NCBI RefSeq assembly: GCF_018128905.1
Contig: NZ_CP063808.1
Span: 8,866,001-8,930,000, forward strand
DNA length: 64,000 nt
Direction of reading: 5' to 3'
Source: Streptomyces sp. A2-16
GTDB lineage: Bacteria > Actinomycetota > Actinomycetes > Streptomycetales > Streptomycetaceae
Shown here: one piece after another, positions 27,556 to 36,504 of the stretch
Numbering within the stretch: position 1 is the first letter of the stretch
Layout of the letters: each line of letters opens with the position of its first letter
The notes under the pieces: generated by a model
What the model saw: the letters and a program-made list of their open reading frames with translations, nothing else
Told to the model about the DNA's origin: nothing
Database searches by the model: none
Made by a program: the position numbers and the translations under genes

Positions 27556-28248
27556 TCAGCGGCGCGCGCGGGCCGTCTGGTTGCGCCGGGTCAGCCACAG
27601 CGCGCCCGCCGCACCCGCGAGCAGCACCGTGCCGCCGAGCGTGCCGAGGGCGATCGCCGAGTCCGCAGGGCCGGTCTGCGGGAGGGCGGCGCCCTCGTCG
27701 CTGCCGCTGTCGCTCCGGGTGCCGCCGGAGGAGCCCGAGGCGGCGGTGACGTCGAGGGTCAGTGCGGCGCCGGGGCTGTTGGTCGGCGTGCAGGTGGTCG
27801 TCGTACCGAGCGCCTTGATGGTGAGGACGCCCGGCGTGAAGGTGACCTTGCCGGACTTCTTCGGGGTGTAGGTCCCGGTCAGGTCGTTGATCTTGATGGG
27901 GGTGTTGGCGGGGACGACGGCCTGGTTGGCGGGGCCCGTCACGTTCATCGTCCCGCTGTCCGCGCCGCCCAGCTTGATGGTGGCGCTCGGGTTCATCGCG
28001 CCCTTGCCGAGATCGACCGGGCTGGACGACACGCCCTTCTGCCACGACATGGTGATCTTGTAGCCGGCGCCGCTCTTGACGCCCTCGATGTCGATGGGCG
28101 AGACGGCGCTCTTGTCCCCGATCGGCGTCTTGCACTGGTAGTTGACGTTCACGACCTCGGCACGGGCAGCGGGGGCGGCCATCAGCACCGCCGAGCCGGC
28201 CAGAGCCGCGACGGACGCGAGCGCGGCGGTTCGTTTCGGGTACGACAC
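27556..28248 (-). CDS. secreted surface protein with LPQTG sorting signal
   Basis: 230 residues from GTG 28248, with ggggag 7 nt upstream. Signal peptide ends near AAPAARA-E (residue 30). One domain (about 31-165) is related to the repeated domain of the 24930-26240 protein: VNYQCKTPIG, LGGADSG, VTGPAN, INDLTGTYTP, LTIKALGTTTTC. Then a Ser/Gly linker, LPQTG, a hydrophobic helix and RRNQTARARR, a classical sortase signal. It heads the set on this strand. Role unknown, probably a cell-wall or adhesion component. Confidence 0.85.
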   Translation of the reverse strand: MSYPKRTAALASVAALAGSAVLMAAPAARAEVVNVNYQCKTPIGDKSAVSPIDIEGVKSGAGYKITMSWQKGVSSSPVDLGKGAMNPSATIKLGGADSGTMNVTGPANQAVVPANTPIKINDLTGTYTPKKSGKVTFTPGVLTIKALGTTTTCTPTNSPGAALTLDVTAASGSSGGTRSDSGSDEGAALPQTGPADSAIALGTLGGTVLLAGAAGALWLTRRNQTARARR

Positions 28249-28380
28249 GGTTCCGCTCCCCTTACTCGTTCCTGACGGCACATCAGATCGGCCGTCAAGG
28301 TACGCCGGGGCACCGGAGGAAGGAAGAGAAAGTAAGTGTCGGAACTGTGGGGACGGCTCCGGGTGAACACCGCGGGGATG

Positions 28381-28875
28381 CTAGGCGGGTGCTCCGAGCT
28401 CCGCCCACACGGTCTTGCCGATCAGCCCGGGAGCCCGTACGACTCCCCAGTCCAGGCAGAGCCGCTGCACGATGAACATGCCGTGCCCGCCGGGCCGTCC
28501 CGCCCGGTGCGGAGTGCGCGGCGCGGGCTGTCCGGTCCCCCGGTCCGAGACCTCGAGCCGGATCACCTTGTTGTCGCAGGAGATCTGCAGCTGGTCCGGG
28601 CCCTCCGCGTGCAGGCAGGCGTTCGTCACCAGCTCGGAGACGACCAGCAGCACGTCCTCCGCCGCGGCCCGCCGGTCGGCGGACGCCGCCGGCAGCCATC
28701 CCCACGCGTGCAGTGCCTGCCGGGTGAAGTCGCGTGCGAGCGGGACGACCCCGCTCTCCCCCTCGAAGCTCAGCCGACGGACCTGCCGTCCCGTCGGCAC
28801 CTCGGCTTCGCCGCCAGGCTCCACGCTGGGCTCCGGGTCACGGTCGCCCGGCGAGTAGGGCCGGGTGGTGCTCAT
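28381..28875 (-). CDS. anti-sigma factor-type ATP-binding protein (RsbW/HATPase_c_2)
   Basis: 164 residues. GHKL ATPase of the serine-kinase anti-sigma group: N-box EDVLLVVSELVTNACLHA, G1 box EVSDRGTGQP and G2 GGHGMFIVQRLCLDWG. Such proteins bind a SigB-type sigma factor and phosphorylate a STAS antagonist. The first 35 residues are an acidic, Pro-rich extension. A STAS protein and a SigB-family sigma factor lie next to it, so partner switching is the natural reading. Confidence 0.88.
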   Translation of the reverse strand: MSTTRPYSPGDRDPEPSVEPGGEAEVPTGRQVRRLSFEGESGVVPLARDFTRQALHAWGWLPAASADRRAAAEDVLLVVSELVTNACLHAEGPDQLQISCDNKVIRLEVSDRGTGQPAPRTPHRAGRPGGHGMFIVQRLCLDWGVVRAPGLIGKTVWAELGAPA

Positions 28876-29101
28876 CAGCGCTTCACCTCACCGATTCACC
28901 GGTTCACGATTCAAAACGTCACTGCATGGTCGCTCACCGAACAGTCAGTACGGATGTCTCCTGCCCGGGCGGACCGGTGGAACACCCCCGCATTCGGGAC
29001 GTTTGTCCGCCACGAGAGGTGTGACACCCGCTGGACACCGGCCGCACAAGACGAACGGGGCCACCAACGGGACCGCCGCGGCCGCCGCCCGGGTCACCGC
29101 C

Positions 29102-29482
29102 TCAGCCGCCGGTCTCGCCGGCCAGGGCCTCCTCCAGCGTGTCGTGCACGGTGAAGACCGCGTCGGCCCCCGTGATCTCGAAGACCCGCGCCACGACCGG
29201 CAGCATGCCCGCCAGATGCACGCCACCCCCCGCCGCCTCGGCCTTCAGCCGCGCCCCCAGCAGCACATTCAGTCCGGTGGAGTCACAGAACTCCAGCCGT
29301 GTGCAGTCGACGACAAGCCGGCTCTTCCCTTTGGCGAGGCATTCCTCGAGTGGCTCACGCAACAAATCGGCCGTGTGGTGATCCAACTCACCTGCTGGAG
29401 TCACGACGGCACTGGAGCCCTCTTGCCGCACCTCAACCAGAAGCCGGCCAGACTGTGCGCTGCCGACCGTCCCGCGGTCCAT
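29102..29482 (-). CDS. STAS-domain anti-sigma factor antagonist
   Basis: 126 residues, single STAS domain. The phosphorylatable serine is Ser68 in EFCDSTGLNVLLGAR, and the opening VTPAGELDHHTADLL is typical. When unphosphorylated it would bind the ATP-binding anti-sigma factor encoded downstream and free the sigma factor. It is divergent from the sigma gene with about 250 nt between. Confidence 0.9.
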   Translation of the reverse strand: MDRGTVGSAQSGRLLVEVRQEGSSAVVTPAGELDHHTADLLREPLEECLAKGKSRLVVDCTRLEFCDSTGLNVLLGARLKAEAAGGGVHLAGMLPVVARVFEITGADAVFTVHDTLEEALAGETGG

Positions 29483-29732
29483 GCCGTCTCTCTCTCCCGA
29501 CGTCGTGGCTGCTGATGACGCCCTCGAACACTACGCCTTCTCCACACCCTCCGACACCCGAACAATCACCCACAAACGGACATAACCACACAGAACACAC
29601 TTGCGGTCGTGTCGGGGAACCGGGTAGGGCTAGTAGAGACACGTACTCGACACGGCCGGCTTTGGAGGCGCCGCACACCGCAGTGCACGAACTGGCTTCG
29701 GCAGCCATATGCCGAGAACGATGGAGGACATC

Positions 29733-30635
29733 ATGTCACCCCGGCTCGACGCCTCGCATACCCATCAGGCGACGTCGACATCCCCCCCGGAACATCTGGA
29801 TCCCATCGAGCAGGACAGCGAAGGCGATGTGCTCGCCGGGCTTCCGGAGATCCCACCGTTCGAAGAGGTGGGGGCGGTGGACGCACGAGCGCTCTCCAAG
29901 ACCCTCTTCGCGCGCCTGGAGTCGCTGGAGGAGGGCACGCACGAGTACTCGTACGTCCGCAACACGCTCGTCGAACTGAACCTCGCCCTGGTCAAGTTCG
30001 CCGCCTCCCGGTTCCGCTCCCGCAGTGAGCCGATGGAGGACATCATCCAGGTCGGCACCATCGGCCTGATCAAGGCGATCGACCGCTTCGAACTCAGCCG
30101 TGGTGTGGAGTTCCCCACCTTCGCGATGCCAACCATCGTGGGCGAGATCAAGCGCTTCTTCCGCGACACGTCCTGGTCGGTGCGGGTGCCGCGCCGTCTT
30201 CAGGAGCTCCGGCTCGACCTGGCCAAGGCCGGCGACGAACTGGCCCAGAAGCTCGACCGCGCCCCCACCGTGGCCGAGCTCGCCGAGCGCCTCGGGCTGT
30301 CGAAGGAGGAGGTCGTCGAGGGAATGGCGGCGTCCAACGCGTACACCGCCTCCTCGCTGGACGCCCAGCCCGAGGAGGACGACTCCGAGGGCGCGCTGGC
30401 CGACCGCATCGGCTACGAGGACCACGGGCTCGAGGGCATCGAGTACGTCGAGTCCCTGAAGCCGCTGATCGCCGAGCTCCCCTCCCGGGACCGCCAGATC
30501 CTCTCGCTGCGCTTCGTCGCGGGCATGACCCAGTCGGAGATCGGCGACGAGCTCGGCATCTCCCAGATGCATGTCTCGCGGCTGCTGTCGCGGACTCTGG
30601 TACGACTGCGCAAGGGCCTGACCGTCGAGGAGTGA
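29733..30635 (+). CDS. SigB/SigF-family RNA polymerase sigma factor
   Basis: 300 residues from ATG 29733, chosen for GGAGG at 29723-29727; an in-frame start at 29709 lacks one. Regions 2, 3 and 4 are complete: MEDIIQVGTIGLIKAIDRFE and GVEFPTFAMPTIVGEIKRFF (region 2), VRVPRRLQEL and the region 3 helices, then ELPSRDRQILSLRFVAGMTQSEIG and SQMHVSRLLSR (region 4). With the anti-sigma and STAS genes it resembles the S. coelicolor sigI locus, by memory of gene order only. Likely a stress sigma factor. Confidence 0.95.
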   Translation: MSPRLDASHTHQATSTSPPEHLDPIEQDSEGDVLAGLPEIPPFEEVGAVDARALSKTLFARLESLEEGTHEYSYVRNTLVELNLALVKFAASRFRSRSEPMEDIIQVGTIGLIKAIDRFELSRGVEFPTFAMPTIVGEIKRFFRDTSWSVRVPRRLQELRLDLAKAGDELAQKLDRAPTVAELAERLGLSKEEVVEGMAASNAYTASSLDAQPEEDDSEGALADRIGYEDHGLEGIEYVESLKPLIAELPSRDRQILSLRFVAGMTQSEIGDELGISQMHVSRLLSRTLVRLRKGLTVEE

Positions 30636-30655
30636 CACCTCGGCACCACTGACCT

Positions 30656-30697
30656 GCGCGTGTGCCCGGTGTCCGGTGGGACACCGGGCACACGCGC
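30656..30697. terminator. 19-bp hairpin after the sigma factor gene
   Basis: gcgcgtgtgcccggtgtcc (30656-30674) and its exact complement at 30679-30697 with a 4-nt loop. It begins 21 nt past the sigma stop. There is no T-run. Very stable, so it should end transcription or protect the 3' end of the sigma mRNA. Confidence 0.8.
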
Positions 30698-30801
30698 GGG
30701 CGGGCCCCTCGTGTTACTCGGAGAAACCCTTTCCCCAACGGTTCGCTTCCCCCACTATGGTCCCTCACAGACTGGCCGGTACGTCAGGAGGAGGGTGCGC
30801 A

Positions 30802-32406
30802 ATGGCGCGTGCCGACGGGGCCGGGGACGGTGTGCGCGCCGGAAATCACCACGACGCGTCCGACGCCCGGCTCACCCAGCTGCTGCGCGCCGACACGGGC
30901 ACCGCGTACGCGGCCCTCCTCGAGCTCCGCGCCCGCCACCAGCCCTCGGTCCTCGCCTACGCCCGGCTGTGCACCGCCGGGGAGAGCGGCGCCCGGCAGC
31001 TGGCCGCGCAGACCTTCACCCTCGCGGCCCGGGAGACGGCCCGCGGGGTCGACCCCGGCGTCCCCTGGCGCCACCGGCTCCTGCTGCTGACGGCCCGGTC
31101 GGCGGCGGCCTGGGCCGGGGACGCGCGGGCGGCGGGCCTGGACCCGAACGTCCTCCTGCTCCTGAACACCGCGGGGCCCGGCGGCCCGGTGCCGCCCATG
31201 CTCACCGCCTTCGAGTCCCTGCCGGCCCGCACCCAGGGCCTCGTCTGGTACGGCCTGGTGGAGGCCGAGCCCGAGTCCCGCACCGCCGGCCACCTGGGCG
31301 TCACCCGCGAGGACGTGGTCTACGGCACGGAGGGGGCCCTGCAGGCCCTGGCCCGGGAATGTCTGCGACTGCGCCTCGCCGCCTCGGACGATCCCCAGTG
31401 CGCGGACTTCCGCCGCCTCATCGAGGAGTCCGTACGACCGGACAGCCCCCGCGCCAGCACCGACCTGCACACCCACATGAGCCACTGCCCGCACTGCGCG
31501 GCGGCCCACGCGGAGCTGTGCGCGCTGCGGGACACCCCGCGGGCGGCCCTGGCGGAGGGGCTGCTGCCGTGGGGCGGGACGGCGTACGCGGGGTCGCGGC
31601 AGGGCACGGGCGAGCCGGGGCCGGAGAAGGGCGCGGACGGACCGGGGGTGGGCCGGGGCGCGGGTGTGCCGGGGGCGGGGCGGCGTGCGATGTCGCGGGC
31701 GCCGTCGGGCACCTGGCCGCGGCCGCGTCGGCTCGTGCTGGCGTCGGCGGCGCTGGGGGTGGCACTGGCGCCGCTGCTGGTGTTCCTGGTGGCGCAGGGC
31801 GGCGAATCGTCCTCCGGGGCGGCGTCACCTCCGGCGTCCGCTCCGGGCGGCGGCGCGCTGCCGGGTCCGCCCCAGGTGACGGTGACGGCGACGCTCACGC
31901 CCTCCCCCTCGCCGTCCCGGTCCGCCACCAGCAGGCCGCCGTCGCCCTCGCCGTCGAGGAGCACGGCACCGCCGCGGAAGGCGAGCCCGCCCCCGTTCCG
32001 CGCGCCGGGCGGCGCCTACGCCCAGGTGGTCAACGTCTCCACGGCGCGCTGCCTGGACGTCTCCGGCGACTTCGACAACGGCGCGGACGTCGTCACGGCC
32101 CCCTGCTCCTCGGCCGGCTCCCAGCGCTGGCGTGTCGACACCGCGCGCGGAGTCCTCCAGTCCGCGGCCGACCCCGACTTCTGTCTCGACAGCCGCGGTG
32201 ACGTCGACAAGGGCCTCGGCATCTGGTCCTGCGACTCGGTCGAGGGCGACAACGGCGACAACCTGCGCTTCACGGTCGACCCCGACGGGGTGATCCGCCC
32301 GGCGATCGCCATCGCGACGGGCCTGACGCCGGGAGGCGGGGGCGGGGTCTCACTGGAGCCGCTGACCGGGGGTGCGGAGCAGCGGTGGCGGGCGGGGGCG
32401 AGGTAA
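30802..32406 (+). CDS. membrane protein: sigma-like region, ZAS motif, helix and extracellular ricin lectin
   Basis: 534 residues from ATG 30802 with AGGAGGAG upstream. Residues about 20-200 resemble a degenerate ECF-type sigma factor (LRARHQPSVLAYARL like region 2; FESLPARTQGLVWYGL like region 4). A zinc anti-sigma motif H-x3-C-x2-C follows (H225, C229, C232). Then a Gly/Pro linker, one transmembrane helix (about 311-331), a Ser/Pro/Thr linker and a ricin-type beta-trefoil (about 407-534) with CLDVSGDFDNGADVV and QRWR repeats. Topology places the lectin outside and the sigma/ZAS part inside, suggesting a sugar-sensing regulator; function unproven. Confidence 0.82.
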   Translation: MARADGAGDGVRAGNHHDASDARLTQLLRADTGTAYAALLELRARHQPSVLAYARLCTAGESGARQLAAQTFTLAARETARGVDPGVPWRHRLLLLTARSAAAWAGDARAAGLDPNVLLLLNTAGPGGPVPPMLTAFESLPARTQGLVWYGLVEAEPESRTAGHLGVTREDVVYGTEGALQALARECLRLRLAASDDPQCADFRRLIEESVRPDSPRASTDLHTHMSHCPHCAAAHAELCALRDTPRAALAEGLLPWGGTAYAGSRQGTGEPGPEKGADGPGVGRGAGVPGAGRRAMSRAPSGTWPRPRRLVLASAALGVALAPLLVFLVAQGGESSSGAASPPASAPGGGALPGPPQVTVTATLTPSPSPSRSATSRPPSPSPSRSTAPPRKASPPPFRAPGGAYAQVVNVSTARCLDVSGDFDNGADVVTAPCSSAGSQRWRVDTARGVLQSAADPDFCLDSRGDVDKGLGIWSCDSVEGDNGDNLRFTVDPDGVIRPAIAIATGLTPGGGGGVSLEPLTGGAEQRWRAGAR

Positions 32407-32427
32407 CGGGGGCCCGTCGTCCTGCCG

Positions 32428-32799
32428 TTACGGCTTGCCGATGTCCACGACCCACACTCCCGTACCGTCATAGGCGTCCGGCGTCGCGGTCAGGATCTGC
32501 CCTTCGACAGTGCCGGAGGCGGCGGCGTAAACCGCGTGGCCGAACGGCCAGTCCAGACCGGCGGACACGACCTGTTCGACGGCAGCGGCCCCCGCAAAGT
32601 CGAGCGTCAGGAACTCCAAACCCGGCAGGGCTCCGACATGGGCTGCCACACCGGGCCGCTCCAGGCTGGCTGCGACGAGGCACAGGGCAGGAACATGCGC
32701 TCGCTGGGCCGGATCGTCGACCTCCACGACTGCCAGCCCTGACAGCAGCCGGTGCCCACGACAGAGGGCAAGGACCGCGGTGTGATCCAGAATGATCAC
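32428..32799 (-). CDS. PIN-like toxin candidate (VapC-like)
   Basis: 123 residues. The GTG start (32799) overlaps the antitoxin stop by four bases. PIN-like landmarks: an N-terminal aspartate (IILDHTAVLALCRG) and a late block GHAVYAAASGTVEGQILTATPDAY in the place of the usual DALIAAxA...LLTxD. The central acidic positions are poorly kept, so nuclease activity is uncertain. VapC toxins cut RNA; here the assignment rests mainly on size and pairing. Confidence 0.65.
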   Translation of the reverse strand: MIILDHTAVLALCRGHRLLSGLAVVEVDDPAQRAHVPALCLVAASLERPGVAAHVGALPGLEFLTLDFAGAAAVEQVVSAGLDWPFGHAVYAAASGTVEGQILTATPDAYDGTGVWVVDIGKP

Positions 32800-33059
32800 C
32801 TACGACTCCCCACTTGGCCGGAGGCGATCGCCGCCCGCCAATCCTGTGCCTCCCGCACGTCGTCCTCGGTGAAGTCCTCGCGCAGGTGGGCGCGCACATA
32901 GGCCACCGCCCGAGCCGTCCGCTCGGCACGCTCGACCTCAGTGGGCGTGGCGGCGACAACCCGCTCGACGTATGCCCGCGTACTCAAGCCCCGCTCTTCT
33001 GCCAGCATGCGAAGGCGGTCCCTTATTGATTCGCTGATCTTGATCGTGGTGTCAGCCAT
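32796..33059 (-). CDS. ribbon-helix-helix antitoxin candidate (VapB-like)
   Basis: 87 residues from ATG 33059 (MADTTIKISES). The N-terminal TIKISESIRDRLRMLAEERGLS fits a ribbon-helix-helix DNA-binding fold, followed by an acidic helical tail that would wrap the toxin. Stop overlaps the toxin start (GTGA). An earlier ATG gives five more residues; no clear ribosome site decides. Probably represses its own operon, as is normal for the family. Confidence 0.72.
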   Translation of the reverse strand: MADTTIKISESIRDRLRMLAEERGLSTRAYVERVVAATPTEVERAERTARAVAYVRAHLREDFTEDDVREAQDWRAAIASGQVGSRR

Positions 33060-33091
33060 AGACGGAGAATACATCTGAATACCTGAGTGGG

Positions 33092-33604
33092 TCAGCCCTT
33101 ACGGCGAGTCCTGTACGCGTCGAGGTCCTTGAACGCCACTTCGATGGCGCGCTTTAGGTGGTTGCCCGCATGCATGCGCCGCTCCATCCGGGCCTCACGC
33201 TCTTCGACGGAATATTCGGTCGGCGCCGGCCCGGCCACCGCAAGGTACTTGGCAAGCCTCGACTCCAGTTCTCGCGCGCACAACTGCAGTGGCTGGGGCA
33301 GCCGGTCAGGAGCCAACTCAGCCTTCACCTGCAGATCACGCAAGGGCTTGAGGTCAACCTCCGACACCACTTGCCCAAGTACCCGATGCCCCTCCAGATT
33401 GATTTCGTCGACCAGTGCCTTGAAGTCACGCACTGCCTCAGCCGCCCGATCCTGGTAGCGATCGCCCCGCCCGATCCGGTGGATAAGCAGGGACAACGCC
33501 AGAGGGAGCAGGAGGGTTGCCGCCCAGGGTAGCCACCCTCCTGGCGGTGCCCCAGCGGCGAGATCGCCCCCGCTGATGGCCGATGAGGCGACCTGTAGGC
33601 CCAC
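33092..33604 (-). CDS. hypothetical membrane-anchored protein
   Basis: 170 residues from GTG 33604. Not recognised. A single hydrophobic helix near the N-terminus (GWLPWAATLLLPLALSLLIH, about 23-42) is followed by a charged, mostly helical cytoplasmic or extracellular domain rich in Glu, Arg and Leu (YSVEEREARMERRMHAGNHL). It lies just upstream of the toxin-antitoxin pair on the same strand within a lower-GC islet, so it may be a cargo gene. Confidence 0.6.
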   Translation of the reverse strand: MGLQVASSAISGGDLAAGAPPGGWLPWAATLLLPLALSLLIHRIGRGDRYQDRAAEAVRDFKALVDEINLEGHRVLGQVVSEVDLKPLRDLQVKAELAPDRLPQPLQLCARELESRLAKYLAVAGPAPTEYSVEEREARMERRMHAGNHLKRAIEVAFKDLDAYRTRRKG

Positions 33605-33803
33605 CTAATGCTCCTGTGCGTCCGAAAGAGGAGCCAAGGAGCCAATACGCACCTCCGTGGCTAGATAGTCGAAGACGATACCCAAGTACGCGCTTCTGCA
33701 TGGCCGTTCGGCCGTCAGATCGTGAACCAGGAACGCTTCAAGGCATCTTTAGCGCTCCAGTGGCTCCCCCGCCCTGGAAAAGCACACCTACTGCGCGGAC
33801 GAC

Positions 33804-33831
33804 GAGCAAAGTGCGGGCCCCGCACTTGCTC
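33804..33831 (-). terminator. hairpin after the DndB-like gene
   Basis: gagcaaagtgcgg (33804-33816) pairs with ccgcacttgctc (33820-33831) around a gcc loop with one bulged A. On the minus strand it starts 9 nt beyond the DndB-like stop codon, so it reads as its terminator. Confidence 0.6.
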
Positions 33832-33839
33832 TCATCCTG

Positions 33840-35093
33840 CTACGCGTCTTGGCCGAACCGGATCCATCGGTACCTCTCCGACTCCGGATCCTCCAGGGCC
33901 GTTGCCGTGCGCGAACCCGAATCCTTGACGCCCCCCGCCAGAGAGAAGGTTCCGTTACTGGTGCGCTTGCCGCAGATGCCGTCCCAGTACTTGGGGTCCC
34001 TGGCCCACTGGACACCCTTGAGTAGCTCCATGAGCTCGTTCAGACTCCGATGTGGAGCGGCGGCCCAGGGCATGGACCGGTGGGCGACGGCGCCCAGCGC
34101 GGCGAACACCGCTGGGGCCGCGATGACATGCCGGGTCCGGTCCGCGAAACAAAAGGCGAACTCGTCGAAGAGCAGGCCGAGGACCTCTGCGATGGACTCC
34201 TCGGCCTGCTCCCGGTCACAGTGCTGAGGCAGGTCATGGATCGATCCGCTCGTCCGCTCGAAGCCGGCTTTGCCGAAGATCGCAGTCACCACGAACGAAC
34301 GCAGCGTGGACAAGGTCATCCATGCGTGGTCAGCGGCCTTCAGTTGTCGCTGCCGCACGGCGATCAGTTCCTCCAACAAGACCGCCTCGCCCGACTCGGG
34401 GTCCACGACGGACATCGTCGCCAGGAGTGCGTTCGCGATCTGGGTCGCCTTGTTCAGTGAGTCCGAGGCCAGGGCCACGTTCTTGTTGGGGACGACACCG
34501 AGCAGGTTGCGATCGTGGAAGATCTGCCTGGCTGCGCTCAGTTCGATGCCGTGGTAGATCTCCACTCCGACCGTCCGCCCGTTGACCTGCTGTGCCGTCA
34601 CGCCGTAGGCGGCGGGGTCGTCCAGAAGCAAAAAGTGCGCCAGGTGCTGGGTCTCCGCATCGACCAGCACCCCGGTCACCGAGTACGGCAGATAGACCAG
34701 GTGATCGACGCCGAAGGGGCTCCTTGCCTTGACGGTGGTCAACTGATCGTCGGTCCACAGCGCAAAAGGCGGAGTCGCCCAGTGCTCGCCACGCTCACCC
34801 CGTATGACGTTCGCCAGGTAACGGGCATAGTCCTTGGCGTTCTCCGCCTTCTTCGTGGACTTGATGACGCGCTGCACCTGAGTACGCACATCGGCCTGTC
34901 GCTGCACCTCAGGGGAGAGAGCCTGGAGCACGCGCACGTTCTCCGAGAGCCGTGGATCGGGCACGATCTGCCGCAGCTTGCCCCAGGGCATGCTTGCCAG
35001 AAGCCGAGTAGGGCTCATTTGTAGGACTCGCAGTGGTTCGCCGAGCCCCGGGTCGATTTCGTCCACGTACTCTGCAGCCAGATGTTCGGCCAC
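33840..35093 (-). CDS. DndB-like (DGQHR-type) protein
   Basis: 417 residues from GTG 35093, preceded by ggagagggg; the frame is open to 35171 without a ribosome site. The mid-region resembles DNA sulfur-modification DndB/DGQHR proteins: VDAETQHLAHFLLLDD in the position of the DGQHR signature, and RQIFHDRNLLGVVPNKNVALASD like the DndB 'FxDxN' segment. The DGQHR residues themselves are altered. DndB regulates phosphorothioation genes, but no dndA/C/D/E genes are visible here. Sits in the accessory islet next to hutI. Assignment is by pattern only. Confidence 0.58.
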   Translation of the reverse strand: MAEHLAAEYVDEIDPGLGEPLRVLQMSPTRLLASMPWGKLRQIVPDPRLSENVRVLQALSPEVQRQADVRTQVQRVIKSTKKAENAKDYARYLANVIRGERGEHWATPPFALWTDDQLTTVKARSPFGVDHLVYLPYSVTGVLVDAETQHLAHFLLLDDPAAYGVTAQQVNGRTVGVEIYHGIELSAARQIFHDRNLLGVVPNKNVALASDSLNKATQIANALLATMSVVDPESGEAVLLEELIAVRQRQLKAADHAWMTLSTLRSFVVTAIFGKAGFERTSGSIHDLPQHCDREQAEESIAEVLGLLFDEFAFCFADRTRHVIAAPAVFAALGAVAHRSMPWAAAPHRSLNELMELLKGVQWARDPKYWDGICGKRTSNGTFSLAGGVKDSGSRTATALEDPESERYRWIRFGQDA

Positions 35094-35212
35094 AGGCCGC
35101 CCCTCTCCACTCAACCGACGTCGAGGCCACGAGATGTCCGGCCCGGACCCGAATGACCCAAGCGTAGTCAACGTCAGTCAACTGCGGGGGGACTATGGGG
35201 CAACTGCGGGGA

Positions 35213-36430
35213 TCACCCTGCTACACGCACGCCCTTCCGCCACACCCCGCTGACCAGCGGCACCCCCGGCCGGTACGCCAGGTGCACATGGCTCGGGGCG
35301 TCCAGGAGGATCAGGTCGGCCCGGGCGCCCGGGGTGAGGCGGCCGATGTCCTCGCGGCGCAGGGCGGCCGCTCCGCCCGCCGTGGCCGACCAGACCGCCT
35401 CGTCGGGGGTCATCCCCATGTCGCGCACCGCGAGGGCGACGCAGAAGGGGACGGAGGAGGTGAAGGAGGAGCCCGGGTTGCAGTCCGTGGACAGGGCGAC
35501 GGTGACGCCGGCGTCCAGGAGGCGGCGGGCGTCCGGCCACTCGGCGCGCGTGGAGAACTCCGCGCCGGGCAGGAGCGTGGCGACCGTACGGCTGTTCGCC
35601 AGGGCGTCCACGTCCTCGGCGGTGAGGTGGGTGCAGTGGTCGGCGCTGGCCGCGTCGAGTTCCACCGCCAGCTGCACACCGGGGCCGTAGGAGAGCTGGT
35701 TGGCGTGGATGCGGGGGTGCAGGCCCTTCGCCCGGCCCGCCGTGAGGATCGCGCGGGCCTGGTCGCCGTCGAAGGCGCCCTTCTCGCAGAAGACGTCGAT
35801 CCAGCGGGCGTACGGGGCGCAGGCGTCGAGCATCTCGCCGGTGACCAGCGCCACATAGGCGGCCGGGTCGTCGGCGTGGTCTGGCGACACGATGTGGGCG
35901 CCGAGGTAGGTGACCTCGTCGGTGTGGGCGGCGGCGATGCGCAGGGCGCGGGCCTCGTCCTCGACGGTCAGGCCGTAGCCGGACTTGGTCTCGAAGGTGG
36001 TCGTGCCCTGGCGGAGGGCCTCAGCGAGGTAGCGGGTGAGGTTGCGTTCGAGTTCGGCGTCCGTGGCGGCCCGGGTCGCGGCGACCGTCGTGCGGATGCC
36101 GCCCGCGCTGTAAGCCCGACCGGACATGCGGGCGTTGAACTCCTGGGTGCGGTCGCCCGCGAAGACGAGGTGGCTGTGGGAGTCGACGAAGCCGGGGAGG
36201 ACCGCCCGGCCACCTGCGTCGACCCGATTGTCAGTGGCGGGTGCTTTGCTTTGATCACCGGTCCACACGACGCGGTCGCCCTCGATGGCGATCGCCGCGT
36301 CCTGGACCAGTCCGAGGGGGGATCCGTCACCTAGGGAGGGGTCGTTGGTGACCAGGGCGGCGATGTTGGTGATGAGCGTGCTTGCGGTGCTCGCGGAGTG
36401 GGCGGGGCTGACGTTCGTCGCGTTGCTCAT
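35213..36430 (-). CDS. hutI: imidazolonepropionase HutI
   Basis: 405 residues from ATG 36430 (MSNATNVSP). Opens the ring of 4-imidazolone-5-propionate to give formiminoglutamate. Amidohydrolase landmarks: [21 protein letters not shown] with the HxH metal site, [29 protein letters not shown] and [14 protein letters not shown]. Last gene of the hut operon, 74 nt after hutF. The frame stays open far upstream but only as antisense or overlap of hutF. Confidence 0.95.
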   Translation of the reverse strand: MSNATNVSPAHSASTASTLITNIAALVTNDPSLGDGSPLGLVQDAAIAIEGDRVVWTGDQSKAPATDNRVDAGGRAVLPGFVDSHSHLVFAGDRTQEFNARMSGRAYSAGGIRTTVAATRAATDAELERNLTRYLAEALRQGTTTFETKSGYGLTVEDEARALRIAAAHTDEVTYLGAHIVSPDHADDPAAYVALVTGEMLDACAPYARWIDVFCEKGAFDGDQARAILTAGRAKGLHPRIHANQLSYGPGVQLAVELDAASADHCTHLTAEDVDALANSRTVATLLPGAEFSTRAEWPDARRLLDAGVTVALSTDCNPGSSFTSSVPFCVALAVRDMGMTPDEAVWSATAGGAAALRREDIGRLTPGARADLILLDAPSHVHLAYRPGVPLVSGVWRKGVRVAG

Positions 36431-36504
36431 GGCGTCCTCGGTGGCCTGGTCGGCGGTGGGGGCGGGTTCGGGGGCGGGCCGCCGCGGGGGCGGGCGGCCC
36501 GGAG

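Noticed and set aside
29603-29627. SigB-type promoter with GGGTA before the sigma factor gene
   Set aside because: GGGTAG is present, but no matching GNNT -35 element at 14-16 nt could be found.
33840-35093. Complete DNA phosphorothioation (Dnd) system
   Set aside because: Only one DndB-like gene is seen, with an altered signature and no dndACDE partner within the window.
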